Source: Burkholderia cepacia (GTDB lineage: Bacteria > Pseudomonadota > Gammaproteobacteria > Burkholderiales > Burkholderiaceae). Taken from it: a stretch of 64,000 nt of DNA. Made by a program: the position numbers and the translations under genes. Every line of letters begins with the position of its first letter. Within the stretch, counting starts at the first letter, position 1. Shown piece by piece: positions 8,591 through 17,919 of the stretch. The DNA lies in the NCBI RefSeq assembly GCF_001718835.1, contig NZ_CP013444.1, positions 3,353,005-3,417,004 of the forward strand. The letters are read 5' to 3'. A model generated the notes under the pieces. The model saw nothing but the letters and a program-made list of their open reading frames with translations, did no database searches and was not told where the DNA came from.

Positions 8591-10312
8591 TCACCGACAA
8601 CTGAAGCTCGCCGCCGAATTCACATCCCCCGCCCCGCTATACCGCGCCACCTGCGGATACGGACACAGCGGGCGCGTACGTCCCGCCCCCCACGACGCCG
8701 GCACTTCCGCATTCGGAATCACATTCGTCCCATCGCGCGCGGTGGCGACGACCGCCTCCGGCGGCTGCCCCTGCTCGACCCACGCGACGAGCGGCGTCAG
8801 CAGGTCGAACTGGTCGGCCGCCGGGCCGCCCGCGCAGTGGTTCATCCCCGGCACCGGATAAAGGCGCGCGAAATCCGACGCATCGCCGCCGTTCGCCTGG
8901 GCGAGCCGCGCATACCAGTCGCGCGTGTCGTCGAACGAGAACACCGGGTCGCCCGTGCCGTGATAGACGAGCAGCTTCGCGCCGCGCGCCTTCAGCGCGG
9001 ACAGGTTCGTGTCGTCGGGCGGCGTCATGAACGTCCACGCGGATTGCGTGTACGTGCCGTTCGTCGCGAAGATCGCCGGTGCGTCGTTGTCCATGTCGAA
9101 GCCGAGTGCGAAACCGGGCAGGTTCGCGAGCGTCGCGGCGCTTTTCGGCGGCGTCATGAACGTGAACGCCATCGCGACCGGATCGAGCGTGATCGAATTC
9201 GACTGCTTCCACGCGGCCCAGTTGCTGCCGGCGACGCCTGGATCGTACGGAAAGCTCGCATACAGCGCCGCGCCCGCGCTGTTGCGTGCCCCCGTGAACA
9301 CGTTCTCGAGCGCGGTCTTCTGCGCAGGCGTCAGGCAGGCCCCCGTGCGCGTGCCGTTCGCACAGGTCGGGACGTCCGACTCGACGCTGAAGTGCGCCTG
9401 GCACGCGGCGACGTCCTGCACCATCCCATCGGCAGCCCCGTCGAGCGCATCGCATTTCTCGAGGATCTTCGCGCCGACGAACTGCCGCTCCGCATCGGTG
9501 AAGCCGCTGCGGATGTCCGGCAGCCCGTTCGATCCCGTCGCCGATGCGATCTTCGCGAACTGCTGCGCGCCGTACATCTCGCCGATCGCCGCCTTCGGCA
9601 GATGAAAACCCGGATCGCCCGCGATGATGCCGTCGTAGTCGGCCGGGTTGCGCGCCGCCGTGACCATCGCGTGTCGGCCGCCGTTCGAGCAGCCGCCGAA
9701 ATAGCTGCGGTCGGGCGCCTTGCCGTACGCGAGCCGGATCACCTGCTTCGCCATCGGCGTGAGCGCGTCGACCGCGCCGTAGCCGTAGTCGATGCGCGCC
9801 TGCGGATCGAGGCCGAACAGCGGATTCTGTGCGGCGCTGTGCCCGGAATCCGAACTGATCACGGCAAACCCCATGTTCAGCGCATCGTTCAGCGGCCCGC
9901 CGCCGCCGATCTCGCCGGTCGCGGTCACGACGTTGCCGTCGAGCCCGCCGTTCGCCTGGTAGAAGAAGCGGCCGTTCCACGCTTTCGGCAAGCGCATCTC
10001 GAAGCCGATTGCGTAGGTCTTGCCGTCCACCGCGCTCACGCGCTCGTTCATCTTCCCGTCGATCACGCAGTGCTCGGCGACCGGCTTGCCGGCGACCGTC
10101 AGCGCGCCGGCCGCCGCGGTCGTCACCGACGTGAACGACGTGTTCGCATACGCGAGCTTCGCGGCGAGCGCGTCGCAGGTCTGCGCCATCGCGGCCGGCG
10201 TCGCGGCGCTCAAATGCGGGGAAGCCGGCAAGATCGAATCGTCGCCGCCGCACCCGGCGAGCATGGCCGCCGCGGACAGCGGCGCAACGCAAAGGAGTAC
10301 GGATTTGTTCAC
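8591..10312 (-). CDS. Tannase / feruloyl esterase family lipoprotein
   Basis: 573 aa from GTG at 10312 with GGAGAC upstream. Signal peptide ending in the lipobox LAGC, so probably anchored in the outer membrane. Catalytic signature of the tannase family: the Ser elbow GGCSNGGRHAM (about residue 205) and the C-terminal NHC in PGMNHCAGG, forming the linked-cysteine CS-D-HC arrangement; LVYHGTGDPVFS supplies the Asp. Expected to hydrolyse phenolic esters such as feruloyl-sugar esters. It stands beside a porin, importer and the hydroxycinnamate degradation genes on the same strand, so it would release the substrate that those genes consume. Confidence 0.88.
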   Translation of the reverse strand: MNKSVLLCVAPLSAAAMLAGCGGDDSILPASPHLSAATPAAMAQTCDALAAKLAYANTSFTSVTTAAAGALTVAGKPVAEHCVIDGKMNERVSAVDGKTYAIGFEMRLPKAWNGRFFYQANGGLDGNVVTATGEIGGGGPLNDALNMGFAVISSDSGHSAAQNPLFGLDPQARIDYGYGAVDALTPMAKQVIRLAYGKAPDRSYFGGCSNGGRHAMVTAARNPADYDGIIAGDPGFHLPKAAIGEMYGAQQFAKIASATGSNGLPDIRSGFTDAERQFVGAKILEKCDALDGAADGMVQDVAACQAHFSVESDVPTCANGTRTGACLTPAQKTALENVFTGARNSAGAALYASFPYDPGVAGSNWAAWKQSNSITLDPVAMAFTFMTPPKSAATLANLPGFALGFDMDNDAPAIFATNGTYTQSAWTFMTPPDDTNLSALKARGAKLLVYHGTGDPVFSFDDTRDWYARLAQANGGDASDFARLYPVPGMNHCAGGPAADQFDLLTPLVAWVEQGQPPEAVVATARDGTNVIPNAEVPASWGAGRTRPLCPYPQVARYSGAGDVNSAASFSCR

Positions 10313-10340
10313 GGTGTCTCCGTTTCGTCAGGAAAGTGGC

Positions 10341-11483
10341 TCAGAACAGATGCTTGACGCCGACCATCGCGCCGAGCTGCCCCATGCCTTCGCCGGGCGT
10401 CGTGCCCGGCCCGCCGCCGCTGACCGCGTAGCGCGCATGCGCGCTGTTCCACAGATACGACGATTGCGCATAGACGGCCGTGCGCTTGGTCAGCAGATAG
10501 GTCGCGCGCAGCGTGGCCATCGTCGCGCGCGTGTCGTGCTCGCTGTTGACGATCCGGTAGCCCTCGCCGTCGACGGTGAACAGCGGCGTGAACGCATACG
10601 ACGCGCCGACGAAGAACAGGTCAGAATGCGCGCCCGGCGCGGCCGGCGAACCGGTCGACACGCGCCGCCCGATCCAGCCCGCGCCGATCCGCGCATGGCC
10701 GACGTTCACGTAGCCGCTGACGTGCGTGCGCGCATCCTTGTCCGCGCTGGTCGTGAAGGCGGCGGGCGCGACACCGTCGAAGAAGCTCGCCGCAGCATTC
10801 GCGCCGCCGCGCTGCTCCTCGTACGACGCCGCCGCACCGAAGTACGCGCTGTCGTACTTGAGCATCACCGACCAGTTGCGGCACTGCGTGGCGTCGCCCG
10901 GCACCTGCCCCGCGCACGTGCCCTGCCCCGGCGAGTTGCCGGTGCCCGCGCCGTCGCGGCCGAACGAATACGCGGCGCCGAACGTGAAGCCCTTGTAATT
11001 CGCCGTGTACGTGACCGCGTTGTCGGCGCGGCCGTTCGGCACGTACGCGTCGAACGAGCCGAGCCCGTAGATGTCGGGGCCGATGATGTCCGCGCCCTGC
11101 AGCGCGAGGTAGGTCATCGTGTACTGGCGGCCGAACGCGAGCGTGCCGAAGCCGCTCTTGAGCCCGACGAACGCCTGCCGGCCGAACAGCCGGCCGCCCT
11201 GGCCGAGATCGCCGCCGCGCACGTTGAAGCCGCTTTCGAGCGTGAACACCGCCTGATAGCCGCCGCCGAGATCCTCGGTGCCGCGCAGGCCCCAGCGCGA
11301 CGGCAGTTCGCCCGTCACGCCCGGCATACGCACCACGTGGTCGCCGGCCGCGTTCGCATGCGACACGAATTCGACGCCCGTATCGATGATCCCGTACAGC
11401 GTCACGCTCGACTGCGCGTGCGCGCCCGGCGCGGCCAGTGCGCAGCACGCGCCGGCGGCCAGCAGGGCCTGGGTGTTCTTCAT
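10341..11483 (-). CDS. Outer-membrane porin (Burkholderia OmpC-like, 16-strand family)
   Basis: 380 aa. Signal peptide MKNTQALLAAGACCALAAPGAHA followed by QSSVTLYGIIDTGVEFVSHA, the classic start of Gram-negative porin 4 barrels. Contains the strand motif SRWGLRGTEDLGGGYQAVF and LFGRQAFVGLKSGFGTLAFG; ends in a C-terminal Phe (VGVKHLF) needed for Bam assembly. ATG at 11483 follows GGAGAC. Lies between the esterase and the MFS importer, so likely the outer-membrane route for phenolic acids; substrate is inferred from context only. Confidence 0.93.
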   Translation of the reverse strand: MKNTQALLAAGACCALAAPGAHAQSSVTLYGIIDTGVEFVSHANAAGDHVVRMPGVTGELPSRWGLRGTEDLGGGYQAVFTLESGFNVRGGDLGQGGRLFGRQAFVGLKSGFGTLAFGRQYTMTYLALQGADIIGPDIYGLGSFDAYVPNGRADNAVTYTANYKGFTFGAAYSFGRDGAGTGNSPGQGTCAGQVPGDATQCRNWSVMLKYDSAYFGAAASYEEQRGGANAAASFFDGVAPAAFTTSADKDARTHVSGYVNVGHARIGAGWIGRRVSTGSPAAPGAHSDLFFVGASYAFTPLFTVDGEGYRIVNSEHDTRATMATLRATYLLTKRTAVYAQSSYLWNSAHARYAVSGGGPGTTPGEGMGQLGAMVGVKHLF

Positions 11484-11553
11484 GATGGTGTCTCCGAACC
11501 TGTGTTGATGTCGCGCTCTGACGGCGCTCGTGGTTGAAAAAGCGACTCAGGAA

Positions 11554-12765
11554 TCAGTCGCCCGCCTGCGGCCGCCCGATCAGCAGCCACGCGGCGACGG
11601 CCGCGACGAGCGTGACGGGGATGCTCGCGCCGATCACGACCGGCGCGCTGCGGCCGGCGGCGAGCAGCGTCGCGGCCGCGAGCGGCCCGACGACGGAACC
11701 GAGCCGGCCGACGGCCACCGCCGTGCCGACGCCCGTACCGCGCATCGCGGTCGGGTAGTAGATCGCTGCGAGCGCATACAGCACCGACTGCCCGCCGACC
11801 ACGAACATCCCGGCCGCGAACGCGGCCGCCGCGAGCGACGCGAAGCCGGGCGCGGCCGCGAGCGCGGCGAGCGACAGCACGATCCCGACATACATGCCGC
11901 CGACCACGCGCGACGCGCGCATCCGGTCGAGCGCCGCGCCGATGCCGAGCGCGCCGAGCCCCGCACCGACGTTGAACGCGATCTGCACGAGGCCGACGTG
12001 CTCGCGATCGAGCCCGCGCGCGGCCATCAGCGACGGCAGCCAGTTCAGCAGGAAGTAGAGGACGATCAGCGTGCAGAAGTAGCTGACCCACAGCGCGACC
12101 GTCGACGTCGTGCGGCCGTCGCCGAACAGCGTGCGGGCGACGCTCGTGCGCGCGGCCGCGGCCTGCGTGCCGGCGACGTCGAGATACGCGCGCGACTCGG
12201 GCAGGCACCACACCAGCAGCGGCACGAGCAGCAGCGGCCCCGCGCCGCCGACGTAGAAGATGTGCCGCCATTCGGTATCGCCGGCGAGCAGCACGCCGAT
12301 CAGCGACGCGATCACGCCGCCGAACGGGATGCCGCAGTACATCGTCGCCACCGCGCTGCTGCGCGAGCGCGGCTCGACCGCTTCGGACGACAGCGCGATC
12401 AGGTTCGGCATCGCGCCGCCGAGCCCGATGCCGGTCAGCACGCGCACGACGACGAGCATCGCGAAGGTCGACACCTGCGCGGTGGCGATCGACAGCAAGC
12501 CGAACAGCACGACCGACGCGATCAGCACGCGCTTGCGGCCGATCCGGTCGGCGAGCCGCCCGCCGAGCATCGCGCCGGGCAGCAGCCCGAAGGTGCCCGC
12601 GCTGAACGCGATGCCCATCTGCGACACGGAGAGCCCGAATTCGCGCGCCATGCGCGGTGCTGCAACGCCGACCGACTGCAGGTCGAGCCCTTCGAGGAGG
12701 GCGATCGCGAAACACAGTGCGAGCGTGGTCGCGATCGCCGGCTTCTCTGCAACATAGGTGTTCAT
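11554..12765 (-). CDS. MFS aromatic-acid:H+ symporter (AAHS family)
   Basis: 403 aa from ATG at 12765 with GGAGAC; an upstream in-frame start at 12801 lacks a ribosome site. Twelve hydrophobic segments; the family signature is GRLADRIGRKRVL after TM2 and the aromatic-acid motif LEGLDLQSVGVAAP in TM1 with its conserved Asp. Imports aromatic acids with protons across the inner membrane. Located downstream of the CoA-pathway genes with its own operator-like palindrome upstream, so ferulate/coumarate is the likely cargo. Confidence 0.88.
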   Translation of the reverse strand: MNTYVAEKPAIATTLALCFAIALLEGLDLQSVGVAAPRMAREFGLSVSQMGIAFSAGTFGLLPGAMLGGRLADRIGRKRVLIASVVLFGLLSIATAQVSTFAMLVVVRVLTGIGLGGAMPNLIALSSEAVEPRSRSSAVATMYCGIPFGGVIASLIGVLLAGDTEWRHIFYVGGAGPLLLVPLLVWCLPESRAYLDVAGTQAAAARTSVARTLFGDGRTTSTVALWVSYFCTLIVLYFLLNWLPSLMAARGLDREHVGLVQIAFNVGAGLGALGIGAALDRMRASRVVGGMYVGIVLSLAALAAAPGFASLAAAAFAAGMFVVGGQSVLYALAAIYYPTAMRGTGVGTAVAVGRLGSVVGPLAAATLLAAGRSAPVVIGASIPVTLVAAVAAWLLIGRPQAGD

Positions 12766-12857
12766 TTTGTCTCCAGTCCTATGCAAATCCCACGCGCGCA
12801 TCCGCCGGCGGCCAGAGGCCGACGAACGCGCTGTCTCCTGATCGAACGGCAGCTTTT

Positions 12858-12872
12858 ATCAGGCTGCCTGAT
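12858..12872. promoter_or_regulatory. Second MarR-type operator, before the MFS gene
   Basis: ATCAGG-CTG-CCTGAT, the same 6+3+6 core as the palindrome in front of the hydratase-lyase gene (17243-17263); outer bases match in part. It lies 92 bases upstream of the MFS start and 48 bases beyond the end of the synthetase gene. Sharing of an unusual palindrome by two units of one pathway suggests one regulator. Binding is inferred. Confidence 0.65.
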
Positions 12873-12920
12873 TATGTAGTCGAAAAAAACCGGTCGGCAG
12901 CTCACCCGACCGGCCAATGC

Positions 12921-14823
12921 TCAAGCGTGGATCACATCCGGGTCACCGGCCGCCGGGTCGCCGGCCGTCGCGTCGTACAGCGCGTCGATCGTCGCCGCGC
13001 GATGCTTCTGCACGGCCGCCTGGTTCAGCGAGCCCTTGTCGGTGACCTCGCCGAGATCGAGCGACGGCGGCGTGTCGATCAGCCGGATGCGCGCGACGAA
13101 CGTCGAACCGCCGCTCGCATGCCGGTTCAGCGCGACGAGCCATGCCGCGAACGCCGCGCGCACGGCCGGCGCGCGCAGCACCTCGGAAACCGATGCATCT
13201 GCCGCGAGCCCCGCCAGCGCGCGGCACGCGTCGACGCGCGGAAACACCAGCAAGCCGATGTCGTCTCGATCGATCCCGGTGACGACCACGTCCTGCACGT
13301 ACGGCGCGCCGCTCGACACCGCGTTCGCGCGCAACGGCCCGACGCTGACGAACGTGCCGCTGCTCAGCTTGAAATCCTCGGTCAGCCGGCCGTCGAACAG
13401 CAGCCCGAGTTCCGGCCGCGCCGGATCGGCAAAGACGCCCCGCGTCGCCGCTGCGGTAATAGCCTTCTTCGTCGAACACGTCGCGCGGATCGACGTCCGC
13501 GTGCCAGTATCCGCGCATCACGTTCGGCCCCTTGAAGCGCAGTTCGTGCTTGCCGCCGCACGGCACCAGCTTCGCGTCGCAGCCAGGCGCGGGCAGCCCG
13601 ATGTAGCCGGCGCGCATCAGCGGCCCCGTCGTGAACAGGCACGACGGCGACGCCTCCGTCATCCCGAGGCCGGCCATGATCCGGATGCGCTCGCCGCAAT
13701 GCGCTTCGGTCACGCGGTCGAGCCGGTCCCACGCGGCCTGCGACAGCCCCGCGCCGCCGAAGAAATACAGCTTCACGCGCGAGAAGAACGTGTCGCGCAA
13801 CGCCGCATCGCGTTCGAGCGCGGCGGTCAGCTCTTCCCAGCCCTTCGGCACGTTGAAGTAGATCGTCGGTGCGATCTCGCGCAGGTTGCGCACGGTTTCG
13901 TCGAAGCGGCCCGGCACCGGGCGGCCGTCGTCGACATACAGCGAGCCGCCGTTGTACAGCGCGATGCCGAGGTTGTGACTGCCGCCGAACGTGTGATTCC
14001 ACGGCAGCCAGTCGACCAGCACCGGCGGTTCGTGCGTCAGCTCGGGCATCGTCTGGCGCAGCATCTGCTGGTTGCTGCACAGCATCCGGTGCGTGGTCGG
14101 CACCGCCTTCGGCTGCTTCGTCGAACCGGACGTGAACAGGATCTTCGCGAGATGGTCGGGGCCGACCGCCGCATGGATTTCATCGATCGTGCGCGGGACG
14201 GTGTCGAGCATGCGCGCGAACGGCACGGCGTCGCGCCCTGCGTCGGCACTGCCGCCCTGCGCGACGATCAGCGCCGCATCGGCCGGCAGCGTCGCGTCGA
14301 GCGCACGCGCGAACGGCGCGCGCTCCGCGACGAACACCGCGCCCGGCCGCAGCACGCCAAGCGTGTGACGCAGCTTGCCGTAGTCGGTCGACACCAGCGA
14401 ATACGCGGGCGAGATCGGCGAGTACGGCACGCCGGCCAGCATCGCCGCGAACATCAGCTGCAGATGCTCGAGATCGTTGCCGGACAGCACCGCGAGCGGG
14501 CGCTCGGCCGTCAGCCCGAGATCGACGAGGCCCTGGCCGAGCGCGCGGGCGCGTTCGAGCATCTGCGCATAGGTGATCTCGATCCAGCGGCCGTCGGCGC
14601 CGCGCCGTGCAGCCAGCACGCGGTCGGGATGCGCGTGCGCGCCGTTCGCGAGGCAATCGGTGAGGCGCTCCGGATACGCGCCGAGCGGTTCGAGCGCGTG
14701 CAGCCGCCAGGTGCCGTCGCCGTCACGATGGATGTCGGTGTCGCCCTGCGCGACCGCCACCGCGCGATAGCGTGCGCCGCCGGCATTGCGATCCGTGGCG
14801 TGCGAGGTCATCGATGCGTTCAT
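12921..14823 (-). pseudogene. fcs: Feruloyl-CoA synthetase, frameshifted
   Basis: Start ATG at 14823 (MNASMTSHAT), 10 bases after the aldehyde dehydrogenase stop. Adenylate-forming enzyme: P-loop ILFTSGSTKQPK, LPWNHTFGGSHN, and YRSGDA near the hinge. At 13438-13441 a run of four C (plus strand) replaces an expected three; the frame then leaves the family sequence. Deleting one base restores GVFADPARPELGLLFDGRLT and an uninterrupted 633-residue protein ending at 12921, with the acyl-adenylate C-terminal Lys region VTDKGSLNQAAV. As written the product is 626 aa with a scrambled last third lacking that Lys, so probably inactive. A homopolymer error in the sequence is a serious alternative. Confidence 0.85.
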
Positions 14824-14833
14824 CGTTTCCCTC

Positions 14834-16282
14834 TCAGATCGGGTAGTGCCGCGGCGTGGTCTGCACGGTGATCCAGCGCAGCTCGGTGAATTCGGCGATC
14901 GACGCGCGGCTGCCGAAGCGGCCGTAACCGCTCGCCTTCGTGCCGCCGAACGGCATCTGCGCCTCGTCGTGCACGGTCGGCCCGTTGACGTGGCAGATCC
15001 CCGATTCGATCCGGCGGGCAACCGTCATCGCCCGTGCGATATCGCGGCTGAACACGCTCGCCGACAGCCCGAACTCGCTGTCGTTCGCGAGCGCGACCGC
15101 TTCGTCGTCGCTGTCCGCGCGCAGGATCGCGACCACCGGCGCGAACGATTCCTCGCGATAGAGGCGCATGTCGCGCGTGACGCCGTCGACGATCGCGGGC
15201 TGCATCGTCGCGCCTTCGACGCGGCAGCCGAGCGGCAGTTGCGCGCCGTGCGCACGCGCATCCTCGACCAGCGACGCTGCGCGCACGGCGGCCGCCGCGT
15301 CGACCATCGTGCCGAGCGGATGGCCTGCGAGCGGATCGCCCGCGACCAGCGTGCGCGCCTTGGCGGCGAGACGCTCGACGAGCGCATCGGCGATCGGCCG
15401 CGCAGCGATCACGCGCTCGGTCGACATGCAGATCTGCCCCTGGTTGAAGAACGCGCCGAACGCGATCGCATCGACTGCCGCATCGAGATCGGCGTCGTCG
15501 AGCACGAGCACCGGCGCCTTGCCGCCGAGTTCGAGCAGCACGGGTTTCAGGTGCGCGGCCGCGTGGCGCGCGATGATGCGGCCGACGTGCGTCGACCCGG
15601 TGAAGTTGATCCGCTTCACGTGCGGATGCGCGATCATCCGTTCGACGAGTTCGGGCGCATCGGCTGCCGCATGCGTGATCACGTTCACCACGCCCGCGCC
15701 AAGCCCCGCTTCGTCCAGCACCGCACCGATCAGCGCGTGCACGCCCGGACACGCCTCGGACGCCTTCAGCACGACCGTGTTGCCGCACGCGAGCGGCATC
15801 GCCAACGCACGCGTGCCGAGGATCACCGGCGCGTTCCACGGCGCGATGCCGAGCACCACGCCGCACGGCACGCGCATCGCGAGCGCGAGATTGCCGGGCA
15901 CGTCGGACGGGATCACGTCGCCGTCGATCTGCGTCGTCATCGACGCGGCCTCGCGCAGCATGTTCGCCGCGAGCGTCACGTTGAAGCCGAGCCAGCCCGG
16001 CGTCGCGCCCGTTTCGGCGACGCCCGTCGCGACGATCTCGTCGATGCGCGCGTCCATCAGGTCGGCCGCCTTCAGCAGCCGGCGGCGCCGCTCCGTCGGC
16101 GCGAGCGCCGCCCATGCGGGAAACGCGCGATGCGCGGCGTCGATCGCCGCGTCGGCGTCGGCCACGCCGGCCGCCGGCGCGCGCGACGCGAGCGCGCCGG
16201 TCGCGGGGTTGAAGCGGTCGAAGGTTCGGCCGTCGCGGGCGGTGCACCACTCGCCCGCGATCAGCATCCGTCTGTCGGTCAT
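14834..16282 (-). CDS. vdh: Vanillin / hydroxybenzaldehyde dehydrogenase (ALDH family)
   Basis: 482 aa. NAD(P)+-dependent aldehyde dehydrogenase: cofactor region GIAPWNAPVILGTRA, NFTGSTHVGR, catalytic Glu in LLELGGKAP (about 256) and catalytic Cys in NQGQICMSTERV (about 290), C-terminal PFGGTKASGYGRFG. Closest in form to the salicylaldehyde/vanillin dehydrogenases. It oxidises the aromatic aldehyde released by the neighbouring hydratase-lyase to vanillate or 4-hydroxybenzoate. Sits between ech and fcs with short gaps, one transcription unit. Confidence 0.88.
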   Translation of the reverse strand: MTDRRMLIAGEWCTARDGRTFDRFNPATGALASRAPAAGVADADAAIDAAHRAFPAWAALAPTERRRRLLKAADLMDARIDEIVATGVAETGATPGWLGFNVTLAANMLREAASMTTQIDGDVIPSDVPGNLALAMRVPCGVVLGIAPWNAPVILGTRALAMPLACGNTVVLKASEACPGVHALIGAVLDEAGLGAGVVNVITHAAADAPELVERMIAHPHVKRINFTGSTHVGRIIARHAAAHLKPVLLELGGKAPVLVLDDADLDAAVDAIAFGAFFNQGQICMSTERVIAARPIADALVERLAAKARTLVAGDPLAGHPLGTMVDAAAAVRAASLVEDARAHGAQLPLGCRVEGATMQPAIVDGVTRDMRLYREESFAPVVAILRADSDDEAVALANDSEFGLSASVFSRDIARAMTVARRIESGICHVNGPTVHDEAQMPFGGTKASGYGRFGSRASIAEFTELRWITVQTTPRHYPI

Positions 16283-16344
16283 GTCGTCTCCTGCCTTGCC
16301 TGTCTCTCGTTACGGCTACGTTGGCGGTTGCTTCGGCGCTCGTC

Positions 16345-17175
16345 TCAGCGCTTGTATGCCTGCAGGCCCGGCTTGATCGTCTTGTCGTCGAGGAACTGCT
16401 TCAGCCCCTGCTCACGGCCGCGCTCCGGATCGCGCAGCTGCGCCTGGTCGAGCTTCGCATACAGGTAATCCTCGCACTGCTCCCACGTGAGTTCGCGCGA
16501 ACGCTTGAAGCCGTGCTTCGCCGCGCGCAGCACGACCGGGTTCTTGTCCATCAGCCGCGCGGCGAGCGCGATCGTCGCGTCGCGCAGGCCGGCCAGCGGC
16601 ACGCTGCTGTTCACGAGGCCCATTTCCGCCGCGTCCACGCCGGTGAACGTGTCGCCGGTCATGATGTAGTGCAGCGCGCGACGATGCCCGACCGTGTCGG
16701 CCATCGCCTTGCTGACGAGGTTGCCCGGCGGGATGCCCCAATTGATCTCCGACAGCCCGAACACGGCCTCGTCCGCGGCGATCGCGAGATCGCACGCGAC
16801 GAGCGGCGAGAACCCGCCGCCGAAACACCAGCCGTTCACCATCGCGATCGTCGGCTTGTTGTACATCCGCAGGCGGCGCCACTGCCATTCCGATGCGTCG
16901 CGGCGCACCTTTTCCTGCAGCGCGTCGGAGCCGCCGTCGATCTCGCGGAAATACTCCTTCAGGTCCATGCCGGCGGTCCACGCGGCGCCCGCGCCGGTCA
17001 GCACCAGCACCTTCGCTTCGTCGTCGAACTCGACCGCGTCGAGGACTTCCAGCATCTCCCGGTTCAGCGTCGGGCTCATTGCGTTGCGCTTCTCGGGGCG
17101 GTTCAGCGTGACCCACGCGATGCCGGCCTCCACGTTCACTTTCACGGTCTGCCAGCGGTTGTCGTACTTGCTCAT
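16345..17175 (-). CDS. ech: Hydroxycinnamoyl-CoA hydratase-lyase (feruloyl-CoA hydratase/lyase)
   Basis: 276 aa from ATG at 17175 (AGGAAC upstream), exactly the family length. Crotonase fold with the residues known for this activity in Pseudomonas HCHL conserved in the same positions: Tyr75, Ser123 (GGGFSPL), Glu143 (LSEINWG) and Tyr239 (EDYLYAK). Converts feruloyl- or coumaroyl-CoA to acetyl-CoA plus vanillin or 4-hydroxybenzaldehyde. First gene of ech-vdh-fcs; the palindromic operator-promoter at 17239-17267 lies 64 bases upstream. Confidence 0.93.
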   Translation of the reverse strand: MSKYDNRWQTVKVNVEAGIAWVTLNRPEKRNAMSPTLNREMLEVLDAVEFDDEAKVLVLTGAGAAWTAGMDLKEYFREIDGGSDALQEKVRRDASEWQWRRLRMYNKPTIAMVNGWCFGGGFSPLVACDLAIAADEAVFGLSEINWGIPPGNLVSKAMADTVGHRRALHYIMTGDTFTGVDAAEMGLVNSSVPLAGLRDATIALAARLMDKNPVVLRAAKHGFKRSRELTWEQCEDYLYAKLDQAQLRDPERGREQGLKQFLDDKTIKPGLQAYKR

Positions 17176-17238
17176 GTCTGTTCCTGTCGTTCGTTCCGGT
17201 GCGATTCGGTGCGCAACATTCCTGCTGCGGACGGCTTC

Positions 17239-17267
17239 ATTTAATATCAGGCTACCTGATATTGCAA
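17239..17267 (-). promoter_or_regulatory. ech promoter with embedded MarR-type operator
   Basis: Perfect palindrome AATATCAGG-CTA-CCTGATATT at 17243-17263. On the minus strand it is framed by a -35 TTGCAA (17262-17267) and a -10-like TTAAAT (17239-17244) with a 17-base spacer, so a bound dimer would cover the core promoter. The core recurs before the MFS gene (12858-12872). The adjacent MarR regulator is the obvious ligand; the effector would probably be a hydroxycinnamoyl-CoA, as known for CouR-type repressors. Confidence 0.7.
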
Positions 17268-17359
17268 GCGTCATGAGCGGCGGTGTAAACCCGGATCGGG
17301 TGTCCTGTCGGGGATATCCGGGACAGCGAACTACCGGCGGTTTCGTGGGGTCGGGTACG

Positions 17360-17860
17360 TCAGCCGCGCAGGTTGCGCGAGAACAGTTCGAGCGCGCGCT
17401 GCACGTGCGCGGCGTCGTCGGACGAGATGTCGCCGAGCATGCGCGCCTCCAGCGGGCGCAGCACGGCTTCGCATTCGCGCAGCATCGCCGCGCCTGCATC
17501 GGTCAGCGTCAGCAGGATGATGCGACCGTGCGACGGGTCGGCCTCGCGCGTGACGAAACCGCGGGCGGCCATCACGCTCATCACTTCGTTCGCCGATTGC
17601 GGCGTGATCCACGAGCGCTCGGCCAGCTGCGCGTTCGACGATGCGCCGCGCGCCTCGAGCACCGACAGCGCCGTGTATTGCGCGAGCGTGATGCCGAGCG
17701 GCGCGAGCGCGTCGGTCATGTGACGGCGCAGCAGCCGGTCGAGGCCGCCGATCACGTAGGTCAGGCGTTGTTGCACGCGGGCTTTCGGCTTGTCGCCCGT
17801 GGCGCAGGCGGCGCTTTTCGCGTTCCTGGAATTCGCGGACTTGGTCGGTGCGGAACTCAT
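17360..17860 (-). CDS. MarR-family repressor of the hydroxycinnamate genes
   Basis: 166 aa. Winged-helix core: dimer helix RLTYVIGGLDRLLRRHMTDAL, recognition region SNAQLAERSWITPQSANEVMSVM, wing EADPSHGRIILLTLTDAG. Lys/Ala/Ser-rich tail at the N-terminus (residues 1-28). Directly upstream of the hydroxycinnamate genes on the same strand, with the palindrome between them, so probable autogenous or local repressor similar in role to FerR/CouR. Confidence 0.85.
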   Translation of the reverse strand: MSSAPTKSANSRNAKSAACATGDKPKARVQQRLTYVIGGLDRLLRRHMTDALAPLGITLAQYTALSVLEARGASSNAQLAERSWITPQSANEVMSVMAARGFVTREADPSHGRIILLTLTDAGAAMLRECEAVLRPLEARMLGDISSDDAAHVQRALELFSRNLRG

Positions 17861-17919
17861 GGTGCGGGCGGGATGGAATTGCGGGCCATCTTACCAGCAC
17901 GCGCGTGCGGTTCACGCCA

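Noticed and set aside
8543..10357. Plus-strand open frame of 604 codons opposite the tannase-like gene
   Set aside because: Arg-rich reverse-frame sequence typical of high-GC shadows; the esterase on the minus strand is clear.
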